NCBI GenBank assembly: GCA_030642585.1
Contig: DAOWNN010000002.1
Span: 1-20,967, forward strand
Reading direction: 5' to 3'
Length of the DNA stretch: 20,967 bases
Source of the DNA: Bacteroidota bacterium
Lineage (GTDB): Bacteria > Bacteroidota > Bacteroidia > Bacteroidales > VadinHA17
Below are positions 8,046 through 15,237 of the stretch, piece after piece. Positions within the stretch are counted from its first letter, which is position 1, and every line of letters starts with the position of its first letter. A program made the translations under genes and the position numbers. The notes beneath the pieces were generated by a model that saw only the letters and a list, made by a program, of their open reading frames with translations, made no database searches and was not told the DNA's origin.

Positions 8046-9062
8046 CTAATCAACAATATCAACCCAGCCATGCTTGTCCGGAGTGTCGCCAAGCTGAATT
8101 GCCTGAAGATTATTGAATAATTTTGTAGTGACAGGCCCTGGCTCCCCATTTCCAAAAGTGTAAATTTTATCAGTCCCGGGATCAACAATTTTTTTAATTG
8201 GACTAATAACGGCAGCTGTTCCGCAGGCACCAGCTTCTTCAAAAGTTTCAAGCTCTTCCACAGGAATATCTCTTCTTTCCACTTTCAGACCCAGATCTTT
8301 TGCTAATTGAATTAAACTTTTGTTGGTGATTGAGGGCAAAATAGACGGAGATTCGGGTGTTATATAGGTATTGTTTTTTATTCCAAAAAAATTCGCAGGG
8401 CCACATTCATCTATATATTTCTTCTCTTTCGGATCAAGAAAAAGAACATTTGCATACCCATTTTCATGAGCCTCCTTCATTGCCAGTAAACTACCGGCAT
8501 AATTTCCACCTACCTTTATATTGCCTGTTCCCTGAGGTGCAGTTCTATCATGATTTCTACTAATCATCATATCCACCGGCTTAAATCCCTCCTTAAAATA
8601 TGGGCCTACAGGAGTAACAAAGACAAGAAATAAATATTCAGCAGAGGCTTTTACTCCAACTTCAGCTCCAACACCCAGGATCAAGGGACGAATATATAAT
8701 GCTGCACCTGATCCGTGAGGAGGAACAAAGTCCTTATTCTTTTGTATAGCCATATAAATTGCTTTTCCAAAAAGGTCTTCCGGAACTTCTGCCAAAAGAA
8801 TTCCCCTTGAAGAAGTCAACATTCGTTTTGCATTCTCCCGCCAACGAAACAGCCGTATTTTATTATCTTTTCCTCTAAATGCTTTTAGGCCCTCAAATGC
8901 TTCCTGACCATAATGAAGACATGTTGCTGCCATATGAATATCCAGTCGCTCTGAAGTACTTACTTCAATTTCTCCCCATTTATTATTCTTATAATAGCAA
9001 CGAATATTATAGTTTGTTTTCAGATATCCAAAAGGCAAATTAGTCCAGTCAATATTGTTCAT
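8046..9062 (-). CDS. ilvE: Branched-chain amino acid aminotransferase IlvE
   Basis: This 338-residue class IV PLP-dependent aminotransferase interconverts leucine, isoleucine and valine with their 2-oxo acids, using glutamate/2-oxoglutarate, in the cytoplasm. The Schiff-base lysine is K183 in GTGNIKVGGNYAGSLLA. The glutamate that binds the pyridine nitrogen is E219 in YIDECGPANFFGI. GQEAFEGLKAFR near residue 52 and EEAGACGTAAVISPI near the C-terminus are also family signatures. Length and the N-terminal DWxNLxFGY segment fit the longer IlvE subgroup that resembles eukaryotic BCAT enzymes, and the start codon agrees with this. It seems to be a separate transcription unit between the ftsX operon and the cyclase-HD gene. 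No other branched-chain gene is near. Confidence 0.95.
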   Translation of the reverse strand: MNNIDWTNLPFGYLKTNYNIRCYYKNNKWGEIEVSTSERLDIHMAATCLHYGQEAFEGLKAFRGKDNKIRLFRWRENAKRMLTSSRGILLAEVPEDLFGKAIYMAIQKNKDFVPPHGSGAALYIRPLILGVGAEVGVKASAEYLFLVFVTPVGPYFKEGFKPVDMMISRNHDRTAPQGTGNIKVGGNYAGSLLAMKEAHENGYANVLFLDPKEKKYIDECGPANFFGIKNNTYITPESPSILPSITNKSLIQLAKDLGLKVERRDIPVEELETFEEAGACGTAAVISPIKKIVDPGTDKIYTFGNGEPGPVTTKLFNNLQAIQLGDTPDKHGWVDIVD

Positions 9063-9181
9063 GCTTTTTATTTTTAAAATGTAAAGAGAGTAAATTTGTT
9101 CTTGTAATATTTCTTCGATAGTATTTGAAAAGTTAAAGTTAAGCTATGCCAAAATTATTAACAAGGTAAAAAAGATGTTCT

Positions 9182-11077
9182 TTAACTTGGCTCTTTTAAC
9201 AATTCTAATTGAATAAGCTGATCCTTTTTCCCAATATCTCTTAAAAGTCTAGCCGTATTTGTATGAAACTCATGGTTTTGCAACAAGCTAATTTGGTCCT
9301 TTTTCCATTCTTGAAATGAATCAACCTTGTTCATAGCTTTCATTTCCATGTATAAACTCAAAGAAACTTTAGGATAATCCACCCTTCCAAGAAAATCAAG
9401 ATTGGCATCACAGATTATTTCTTCCAATAAATTTGTCGGTTCCCCAAATTCCTGTGTAGCCTTTATTAATTTACAGACCTTATTGATTTGCTCCTCTGAA
9501 TATTGAAACCCTGGCAAAAACCCACGGGTAAAATCACATGATGCTTTTTTATGGTTAGTGTAATCAACCATGTAGCCAATATCATGCAGAAGACCTGCTG
9601 TTCTCAGAAGCAACATATCTTCATCTTTTACTTTTTCCGCCCGCCCCAGCAATTCAACCTGAGTATATACATGCACTGTGTGTTTTCTGTTATGGTATTT
9701 TAGGTCGTCCCTGATTTCATCGTCAAATTTTGCAAGTATAGTATCCTCCAAATCATTCAATCTAAGCAACTGCAAGTTTATAAAAAACACTTCATTGGGC
9801 TCTCCTGTATCTACATTACTTAATTCAGGTCTAATACCCTTAACAAAATACATGTCAATTTCCCCCTTATATTTCACAGGCATTTTTCCACGATACTCAC
9901 AGAAATAAAAATCCTTAACCAATTGATATGTGGATCCTGAAATATTAATTTTCCCAGCTTCGCCGGAAGATTCCATTCTACTTGCAGTATTTACTGTGTC
10001 TCCCCAAATATCATAAGATAGTTTTTTATGACCAATAACCCCGGCAATAACTGATCCTGTATGAATACCAATCCTAATATCCCAAAAATTGGAATTATCT
10101 TTTTTTGCCTTTTCATGAAGACCCGCCATATATTTCTGCATCTCCAGTGAGGCCATAACAACTTCAACCGGATTTGTCCTGTTTTTCTCAGGTATTCCCC
10201 CCGCACACATATAAGCATCTCCAATAGTTTTTATTTTTTCAGTATTGTATTTTTCAACCACAGAATCAAAATGAAAGAAGAAACTATCAAGCTGGTCAAT
10301 CAATTCTTCGGGATTCATTTGCTCTGCAATTTTCGTAAAGCCCTGTATATCTGAAAACAAGACTGTAGCCATCTGATATTTTTTCTTGGTAGCCTTACCT
10401 TTGGTTTTCAATTCATTAGCAGTGTCCTTGGGTAATACATTAGCTAATAATTTTTCAGATTTGTCTTTCTCCTGCACCAATTCATCTGTTCTTTCATTAA
10501 TAATTCGTTCCAGGCGAAACTTTTCCTGAGCAAAACTATAAGTTCGGAATTTTGTAAAAGTGGCATAAATTAATATAAGTGCAATGAAATAGAAAAATAT
10601 TGCAAGCCTGGTTCGATAAAATGAAGGCAAAATCCTGAAACTAAAGCTTGCAGGTTCTGAATATTTACCATCACCATAACTGGTTCGAACATAAAATGTA
10701 AATTTCCCTTGTGGCAAATTAGAATATTCTTTAACAGGGAAACCCAATGTGTTTCCCCATTTATCATCAAAACCCTCGAGAAAATATTGATAAAATGATC
10801 CCGTATCATTTTCCGAAACTGCAAGCAAAAATAAAACAGAATTATATTTATGCGGAATTTTTACATAGCTTAAAAAATAATCATCCTTTCCCTCCTTTGA
10901 GTACTTAGTCTTAACAGCATCATATAGTATCGAATCTCCTCCAAAAATAATTGTCTGAAATTCAGGATGTTTTTGATTAATATGAGGATTCCCGCTTGTA
11001 GGGAAATTTGATGCTAAAACAAGTACGATAAATAAAAAAAAACTGAAAGAATAATTTGTTTCTTTAATAAAATTCAT
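9182..11077 (-). CDS. Membrane-anchored class III adenylate cyclase with Y_Y_Y sensor and C-terminal HD phosphohydrolase domain
   Basis: From ATG at 11077 the product has 631 residues. The frame is open back to 11200, but the 41 extra residues look untranslated, whereas the shorter form starts with a signal peptide (FSFFLFIVLVLAS). Domains: periplasmic Y_Y_Y fold at about 66-149 (YQYFLEGFDDKWG, EYSNLPQGKFTFYVR); membrane helix at 157-174; coiled-coil linker at 179-217; class III cyclase at 232-419; HD domain at about 455-570. The cyclase has both metal aspartates (D243, D287), adenine-specificity residues K283 and D356, and transition-state residues N363 and R367, so it should be active and make cAMP rather than cGMP. 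The HD part has YHNxxH (H462, H466), HD (H498, D499) and D557/D561. It resembles the paralogue at 15238-16644 but has Y502 and K510 where that one has His and Glu. The Y_Y_Y domain usually follows a ligand-sensing beta-propeller; none is present here. Confidence 0.88.
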   Translation of the reverse strand: MNFIKETNYSFSFFLFIVLVLASNFPTSGNPHINQKHPEFQTIIFGGDSILYDAVKTKYSKEGKDDYFLSYVKIPHKYNSVLFLLAVSENDTGSFYQYFLEGFDDKWGNTLGFPVKEYSNLPQGKFTFYVRTSYGDGKYSEPASFSFRILPSFYRTRLAIFFYFIALILIYATFTKFRTYSFAQEKFRLERIINERTDELVQEKDKSEKLLANVLPKDTANELKTKGKATKKKYQMATVLFSDIQGFTKIAEQMNPEELIDQLDSFFFHFDSVVEKYNTEKIKTIGDAYMCAGGIPEKNRTNPVEVVMASLEMQKYMAGLHEKAKKDNSNFWDIRIGIHTGSVIAGVIGHKKLSYDIWGDTVNTASRMESSGEAGKINISGSTYQLVKDFYFCEYRGKMPVKYKGEIDMYFVKGIRPELSNVDTGEPNEVFFINLQLLRLNDLEDTILAKFDDEIRDDLKYHNRKHTVHVYTQVELLGRAEKVKDEDMLLLRTAGLLHDIGYMVDYTNHKKASCDFTRGFLPGFQYSEEQINKVCKLIKATQEFGEPTNLLEEIICDANLDFLGRVDYPKVSLSLYMEMKAMNKVDSFQEWKKDQISLLQNHEFHTNTARLLRDIGKKDQLIQLELLKEPS

Positions 11078-11115
11078 AACTTGTAATTCCAAATGACCTG
11101 GATAATTAAGTTTAT

Positions 11116-11123
11116 CAAATTTA
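11116..11123 (-). promoter_or_regulatory. Possible -7 element of the membrane cyclase-HD gene
   Basis: The minus strand reads TAAATTTG, an exact TAnnTTTG match, 38 bp upstream of the ATG at 11077. No TTG is found 17-23 nt further upstream, so only half of the promoter is supported. Its position inside the longer version of the frame favours the 11077 start over 11200. Confidence 0.3.
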
Positions 11124-11264
11124 TAATAATTATTTAATTGTCTTAGGTCCGTCGGAATAAAACAAGTTGAAAAAACAACATATTTTTTTTCAGGTAGCAA
11201 TGCTCTGATAAAAGTTTGCTCCTATCAATCCCCAAAAGATAATTATTATTAAAAATAAATTCAG

Positions 11265-12104
11265 ATGGAAAAAGGTAAAGAAACTATTTTAGTGCCGCAT
11301 GATTTTACAATTGTTGGAGACTACGCATTGGAAAATGCCCTGGTTATCTCTCAGGCTATGGAAAATAAGCTAATTGTAGTTCACATTGTCCATAAAGAAT
11401 CTGAAATTGAGGCAGCTGAAGCCAAATGCAAAGAAATTACGGAAGCCTTTTTTAAAGAGCATTTTGTAAAACCGCATTTTATTGTCAGGGAAGGAAGCAT
11501 TTTTCACGATATTGCAGAAATTGCCGCTGAGGTAAATGCCAACCTGGTGGTGATGGGAACCCATGGCGTGAAAGGAGTTCAAAAACTTACGGGGAGTCAT
11601 GCCCTGAAAGTTATAGTGCATTCTCAGGTTCCTTTTATTATTGTACAAGGGCCACCTCAGAAAAAGAAATTTGAGAAAGTTGTTTTTCCTATTGATTTCC
11701 GTTCAGAAAATAAAGAGAAAAATACCTGGGTAAGTTATCTTGCAAAGTATTATCAAACTAAATTTTATTTCCTGAAACAAGATGTAAAAGATAAGTCCTT
11801 CCGTACAAAAGTACAGGCCAATACTAAATTTGCCAGGAAATATTTTGATTCAAAAAATATCGATTACGAAATCCATACTGCCCCAGGGAAAAAGAAATTC
11901 TCAAAAGAAACCATTGATTTTGCAAAACAAGTAGATGCAGATTTGATTCTTATAATGACAACCAGAGACATTAGTCTGGCAGATTTTGCTCTAGGAGCAA
12001 ATGAGCAACAAACCATTGCAAACGAGGAAAAGATTCCTGTTATGTGCGTAAACCCAAATCCTGAACTAAGACGATCTGGTGGCTTTTCTGCCACCGGAGG
12101 TTGA
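11265..12104 (+). CDS. Two-domain universal stress protein (UspA family)
   Basis: The 279-residue product is a tandem UspA protein: domain 1 at about 1-140 and domain 2 at about 145-273. Domain 1 opens with ETILVPHDFTIVGDYALENAL and has the ATP-binding segment VVMGTHGVKGVQKLTGSHA. This has eight residues between the second and third glycine where the textbook motif has nine; I recall the shorter form from Bacteroidota homologues. Domain 2 starts with FEKVVFPIDF and ends IPVMCVNPNP but has no recognisable glycine-rich nucleotide loop, so it is probably a degenerate partner domain. Such cytoplasmic proteins are linked to starvation, redox or energy stress, with no defined reaction. It is divergent from the membrane cyclase-HD gene and followed by a hairpin. 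Pairing with a cAMP enzyme is suggestive only. Confidence 0.9.
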   Translation: MEKGKETILVPHDFTIVGDYALENALVISQAMENKLIVVHIVHKESEIEAAEAKCKEITEAFFKEHFVKPHFIVREGSIFHDIAEIAAEVNANLVVMGTHGVKGVQKLTGSHALKVIVHSQVPFIIVQGPPQKKKFEKVVFPIDFRSENKEKNTWVSYLAKYYQTKFYFLKQDVKDKSFRTKVQANTKFARKYFDSKNIDYEIHTAPGKKKFSKETIDFAKQVDADLILIMTTRDISLADFALGANEQQTIANEEKIPVMCVNPNPELRRSGGFSATGG

Positions 12105-12119
12105 TGATACATTAAATAT

Positions 12120-12127
12120 TAACTTTG
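12120..12127 (+). promoter_or_regulatory. Possible -7 element upstream of rdgB
   Basis: TAACTTTG matches TAnnTTTG exactly, with a TTG at 12101-12103, 16 nt upstream. A transcript started here would begin around 12134, just before the hairpin at 12138-12162, and would have a leader of about 40 nt. The element could equally be chance in this AT-rich gap. Confidence 0.3.
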
Positions 12128-12137
12128 ACTTTAAATT

Positions 12138-12169
12138 AAACAAGGATTTAGTATCCTTGTTTCTTTTAT
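12138..12169 (+). terminator. Hairpin after the universal stress gene, likely terminator
   Basis: AAACAAGGAT (12138-12147), a 5-nt loop TTAGT and ATCCTTGTTT (12153-12162) form a perfect 10-bp stem, followed by CTTTTATATATT. It lies 34 bp after the stress-protein stop codon. The T-tract is interrupted by one C but still fits an intrinsic terminator. The rdgB ATG at 12175 is only 12 bp beyond the stem, so the hairpin may instead sit in an rdgB leader. Confidence 0.65.
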
Positions 12170-12174
12170 ATATT

Positions 12175-12756
12175 ATGCAACTTGTATTTGCTTCCCACAA
12201 CCTTCATAAAATTGAAGAAATAAAACCTGAACTTTCAGAGAAGATTAAACTTGTTAGTCTGCAAAACCTGGGATATTCACAAGAGGTGCCAGAAAGTTCT
12301 GATACCCTGGAGGGGAATGCCCTGGAAAAGGCCAAATATATTTACAACTTATATAAGCTGAATACTATAGCCGATGATACAGGCCTGGAAGTGGAAGCTT
12401 TGGATAATGCCCCTGGAGTCTATTCAGCCAGGTATGCGGGAAATCAAAAAGATTCACTCGCAAATATTCTAAAATTACTAAACAAACTCAAGGGTGTTCA
12501 AAACAGAAAAGCCAGGTTCAGAACTATAATTGCTTTAATTATAAATGATGAAATTTCCCTATTTGAAGGAATAGTAAATGGGATTATAATTAATCAGCAA
12601 AGGGGGAAAAGTGGTTTTGGGTACGATCCAATATTTCAGCCGGAAGGATTTAGTAAAACATTTGCTGAAATGAGTCTGGAAGAAAAAAATCTTACCAGCC
12701 ATAGGGCCAGGGCCATTCGAAAACTGACTGAACATCTGAATAATATTCTTAAATAA
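12175..12756 (+). CDS. rdgB: XTP/dITP diphosphatase RdgB (HAM1 family)
   Basis: The product has 193 residues. RdgB hydrolyses non-canonical purine nucleotides (XTP, dITP, ITP) to monophosphates, cleaning the nucleotide pool in the cytoplasm. Family motifs are in order: LVFASHNLHKIEEIKPEL at the N-terminus; the substrate and metal segment DTLEGNALEKA at 43-53; the catalytic region ADDTGLEVEALDNAPGVYSARYAG (D67/D68); then SGFGYDPIFQPEG, FAEMSLEEKN and SHRARAIRKL. The frame is open from 12079, but that start overlaps the stress gene and adds 32 residues unlike the family; ATG at 12175 gives the usual MxLVFAxxN beginning. No clear Shine-Dalgarno sequence precedes it, which is normal in Bacteroidota. 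porZ follows after 82 bp on the same strand. Confidence 0.95.
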   Translation: MQLVFASHNLHKIEEIKPELSEKIKLVSLQNLGYSQEVPESSDTLEGNALEKAKYIYNLYKLNTIADDTGLEVEALDNAPGVYSARYAGNQKDSLANILKLLNKLKGVQNRKARFRTIIALIINDEISLFEGIVNGIIINQQRGKSGFGYDPIFQPEGFSKTFAEMSLEEKNLTSHRARAIRKLTEHLNNILK

Positions 12757-12838
12757 TCAGCTTTTATAAAATCAAATTATACCACATTCATTATTTATTC
12801 CGTTCTTTTCTATATCCGGAACCAAGAAAATATATAAA

Positions 12839-15142
12839 GTGAAAAGAATAAAATATTTCATTTTCCTGTCCTTTCTGTTTCTAGCTCAACTGCTTGAAGC
12901 ACAGGTGGCAATAGGGAAATGGCGCGATCACTTGCCTTATTATCACGCCATAAGTGTTACTGCCATGGAAAACGAAATTATTACCGCTACAGAATTCTCA
13001 TTATTTTCCTACAACAGGTCCACTGGAGAACTATCTAAATTTTCGAAAATTCAGGGATTATCAGATACCCGGATATCATTTGCAAAATACTCTCCAGAGA
13101 GTAAAGTTTTGCTGGTAGCCTATAATAATGGGAACCTTGACTTGATTCAAAATAATCAGGTATTCAATTTATCAGACATATACCGGGCTGCTATTCCTGG
13201 TCAAAAAAGAATAAATAATTCATTTTTCATTGACAACCTGGCATACTTATCCTGTGAGTTTGGAATTGTTGTACTTGATATGATTAAACGCGAATTTAAA
13301 GACACCTATTATATCGGAGAAAATGGAAGTGCCATGCCGATATATGAAATCACTATTGAAGGATCCACTTTATGGGCTGCTACAGAAAATGGACTCTACA
13401 CTGCTGATAAAGATGATCCGCTACTGGTAGATTATTCACACTGGTCGAAAATAACAAATATTCCTGGGGCAAGTGGTAGGTTTGATGCAGTGGTAACAAT
13501 TAATAATAAAATAATTGCAAACAAAACAAACACATTAAATGCTATTGACACAGTGTATCTGTTGGATAATTCTGTGTGGTCATTTTTCACTCATAATGAC
13601 GGAAAAATTAATTCCCTCTATTCCGGGAATAATGCCCTCACAATAAATGGGAATGGGAAAATATTAATCTATGATGAATCTTTGAACTTCATTACTGAAA
13701 TAAACCAATATGAATGGGGCACCCCGGATCCAAGGCATTCCATTATTGATGAACCAGGTACCTTATGGATTGCTGACAATACCAATGGCTTAATAAATAC
13801 CAGCAACTTCGTCTCCTTTGATTACCTTTCTCCGGAAGGACCCTACACAGAAAACGTTTTTGCCATGAGCCATCGGGATAATACATTATTTGTATCAGGA
13901 GGAGGACTTACGGGAATCTGGGGGAACACATGGAAAAATGGAGAAATTTTTTCTTTCTCAAATGGTTCATGGAAGAATCAGATCATATGGGATGTATCGG
14001 ATATAATAAATATTGCTTCATTTCCCGGCCACCCAGAACACTTGTTTGCAGCGACCTGGGGCTTTGGAGTACTTGAAATATCTGATTTAGAATTATTAAA
14101 TTCCTTTATGCCATCAAATAGTTCTTTGCAGGCCATTCAATCAAATCCTAATGTTGTAAGAACATGCGGCTTGTTGTTTGACGATTATCAAAATCTTTGG
14201 GTTACAAACAGTAGTGTTATCAACCCTGTTTCTCTTAAAAATCCTTCCGGACAATGGAAAAGTTTCCACTTCAATGGCTTAATAAGCAATAAAATAATAG
14301 GACCTCTTTATGAAACAAGAAATAGGGATAAATGGATTACAATTCCACTTGAAAGTAAACTCTTTGTTTTCAATGACATGCAAACTCCCGAGATTGAATC
14401 TGATGATCTGTTCAGGCTCATTTCTGTTTTGGACCAGGAAGGCAGGAACTTTAATAAAATTATGTGCCTAATTCAGGATCAGGATGGCACCATTTGGCTA
14501 GGAACCGATTTGGGTCCTCTGGTAATCTATAATCCAGATGACATTCTTTATGGAGGGGAAGCTTCAGCCCAAAGAATAAAAATTCCAAGAAATGATGGAA
14601 GTGGTCTCGCAGATTATCTTTTGAGCACCGAAATGGTTACGTCCATTGTAATAGATGGAGCCAACAGGAAATGGATAGGCACAAAAAAAGCAGGAGCTTT
14701 TCTTTTTTCGCAGGACGGAACTGTTGAAATAGAAAACTTCAATAAAGACAACAGCCCTCTTCCTTCTAATTGGATTACCTCTATTGCAATCGATGAAAAA
14801 ACCGGAGAAGTGTTTTTAGGAACAGATAGTGGCATTTTATCCTATAGGGGAGAAGCAACCACCGGGTCAGATGAAATGATTGATGTATATGTCTTTCCAA
14901 ATCCTGTTCGTGAAAATTATTATGGCCCCATTACCATAACAGGTTTGGTTTCAGGAGCAAATGTAAAAATCACTGATATCAGTGGTAATTTAATTTTTGA
15001 AACTAATGCACTGGGGGGGCAGGCAATCTGGGATGGATTAACTTCTTATGGCAAAAGAGCCAGTACCGGTATATATGTGGTGTTTATCAGCAATGAAGAT
15101 GGAAGCAAAATTTTTGTCACAAAAATCCTCTTTATTAATTAA
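12839..15142 (+). CDS. porZ: Type IX secretion system protein PorZ (beta-propeller)
   Basis: The 767-residue product starts with GTG; no in-frame ATG precedes it, and the GTG is directly followed by a strong signal peptide (KRIKYFIFLSFLFLAQLLEA, mature from about residue 23). The N-terminal part (GKWRDHLPYYHAISVT, then FSLFSYNRSTGELSKFSKIQGLSDTRIS) is what I know from PorZ. Propeller-blade motifs recur: LWAATENGLYTADKD, TIWLGTDLGPLVIY, RKWIGTKKAGAFLF, EVFLGTDSGILSY. Residues 682-767 form a T9SS C-terminal domain (VFPNPV ... DISGNLIFE ... STGIYVVFIS). PorZ is part of the cell-surface attachment complex with PorU, PorV and PorQ, and in Porphyromonas it delivers A-LPS to sortase PorU. The simpler label 'two-component regulator propeller' would miss this. 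The substrate-like giant protein at 1-3681 fits the presence of T9SS. No other T9SS gene is here. Confidence 0.85.
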   Translation: MKRIKYFIFLSFLFLAQLLEAQVAIGKWRDHLPYYHAISVTAMENEIITATEFSLFSYNRSTGELSKFSKIQGLSDTRISFAKYSPESKVLLVAYNNGNLDLIQNNQVFNLSDIYRAAIPGQKRINNSFFIDNLAYLSCEFGIVVLDMIKREFKDTYYIGENGSAMPIYEITIEGSTLWAATENGLYTADKDDPLLVDYSHWSKITNIPGASGRFDAVVTINNKIIANKTNTLNAIDTVYLLDNSVWSFFTHNDGKINSLYSGNNALTINGNGKILIYDESLNFITEINQYEWGTPDPRHSIIDEPGTLWIADNTNGLINTSNFVSFDYLSPEGPYTENVFAMSHRDNTLFVSGGGLTGIWGNTWKNGEIFSFSNGSWKNQIIWDVSDIINIASFPGHPEHLFAATWGFGVLEISDLELLNSFMPSNSSLQAIQSNPNVVRTCGLLFDDYQNLWVTNSSVINPVSLKNPSGQWKSFHFNGLISNKIIGPLYETRNRDKWITIPLESKLFVFNDMQTPEIESDDLFRLISVLDQEGRNFNKIMCLIQDQDGTIWLGTDLGPLVIYNPDDILYGGEASAQRIKIPRNDGSGLADYLLSTEMVTSIVIDGANRKWIGTKKAGAFLFSQDGTVEIENFNKDNSPLPSNWITSIAIDEKTGEVFLGTDSGILSYRGEATTGSDEMIDVYVFPNPVRENYYGPITITGLVSGANVKITDISGNLIFETNALGGQAIWDGLTSYGKRASTGIYVVFISNEDGSKIFVTKILFIN

Positions 15143-15166
15143 TTACTCGTACCGGTTCTATCCTGA

Positions 15167-15198
15167 AATTGAAGACTTATTTTTTCAATTATTTTTTG
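15167..15198 (+). terminator. Weak hairpin with T-tract after porZ
   Basis: AATTGAA (15167-15173) pairs with TTCAATT (15184-15190) across a 10-nt loop and is followed by ATTTTTTG. It lies 24 bp after the porZ stop in the convergent gap with the soluble cyclase-HD gene. The stem has only one G-C pair, so its strength is doubtful. Confidence 0.3.
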
Positions 15199-15237
15199 TG
15201 AATAGCTCTTGGGTCTTTCATACTTCATTCTCTATGC

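Noticed and set aside
9182..11077. Guanylate rather than adenylate cyclase
   Set aside because: Guanylate cyclases carry Glu and Cys at the base-specificity positions; both proteins in this window have Lys and Asp there.
11078..11200. N-terminal extension of the membrane cyclase to 11200
   Set aside because: The extra 41 residues would hide the signal peptide that begins at 11077, and they cover a -7-like element and AT-rich non-coding DNA.
12079..12174. N-terminal extension of RdgB to 12079
   Set aside because: It runs through the end of the stress gene and the terminator-like hairpin; the family N-terminus begins at 12175.
12839..15142. Sensor kinase of the propeller-type two-component family
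   Set aside because: There are propeller blades but no Y_Y_Y, kinase or membrane helix; the C-terminus is a T9SS sorting-type domain, as in PorZ.
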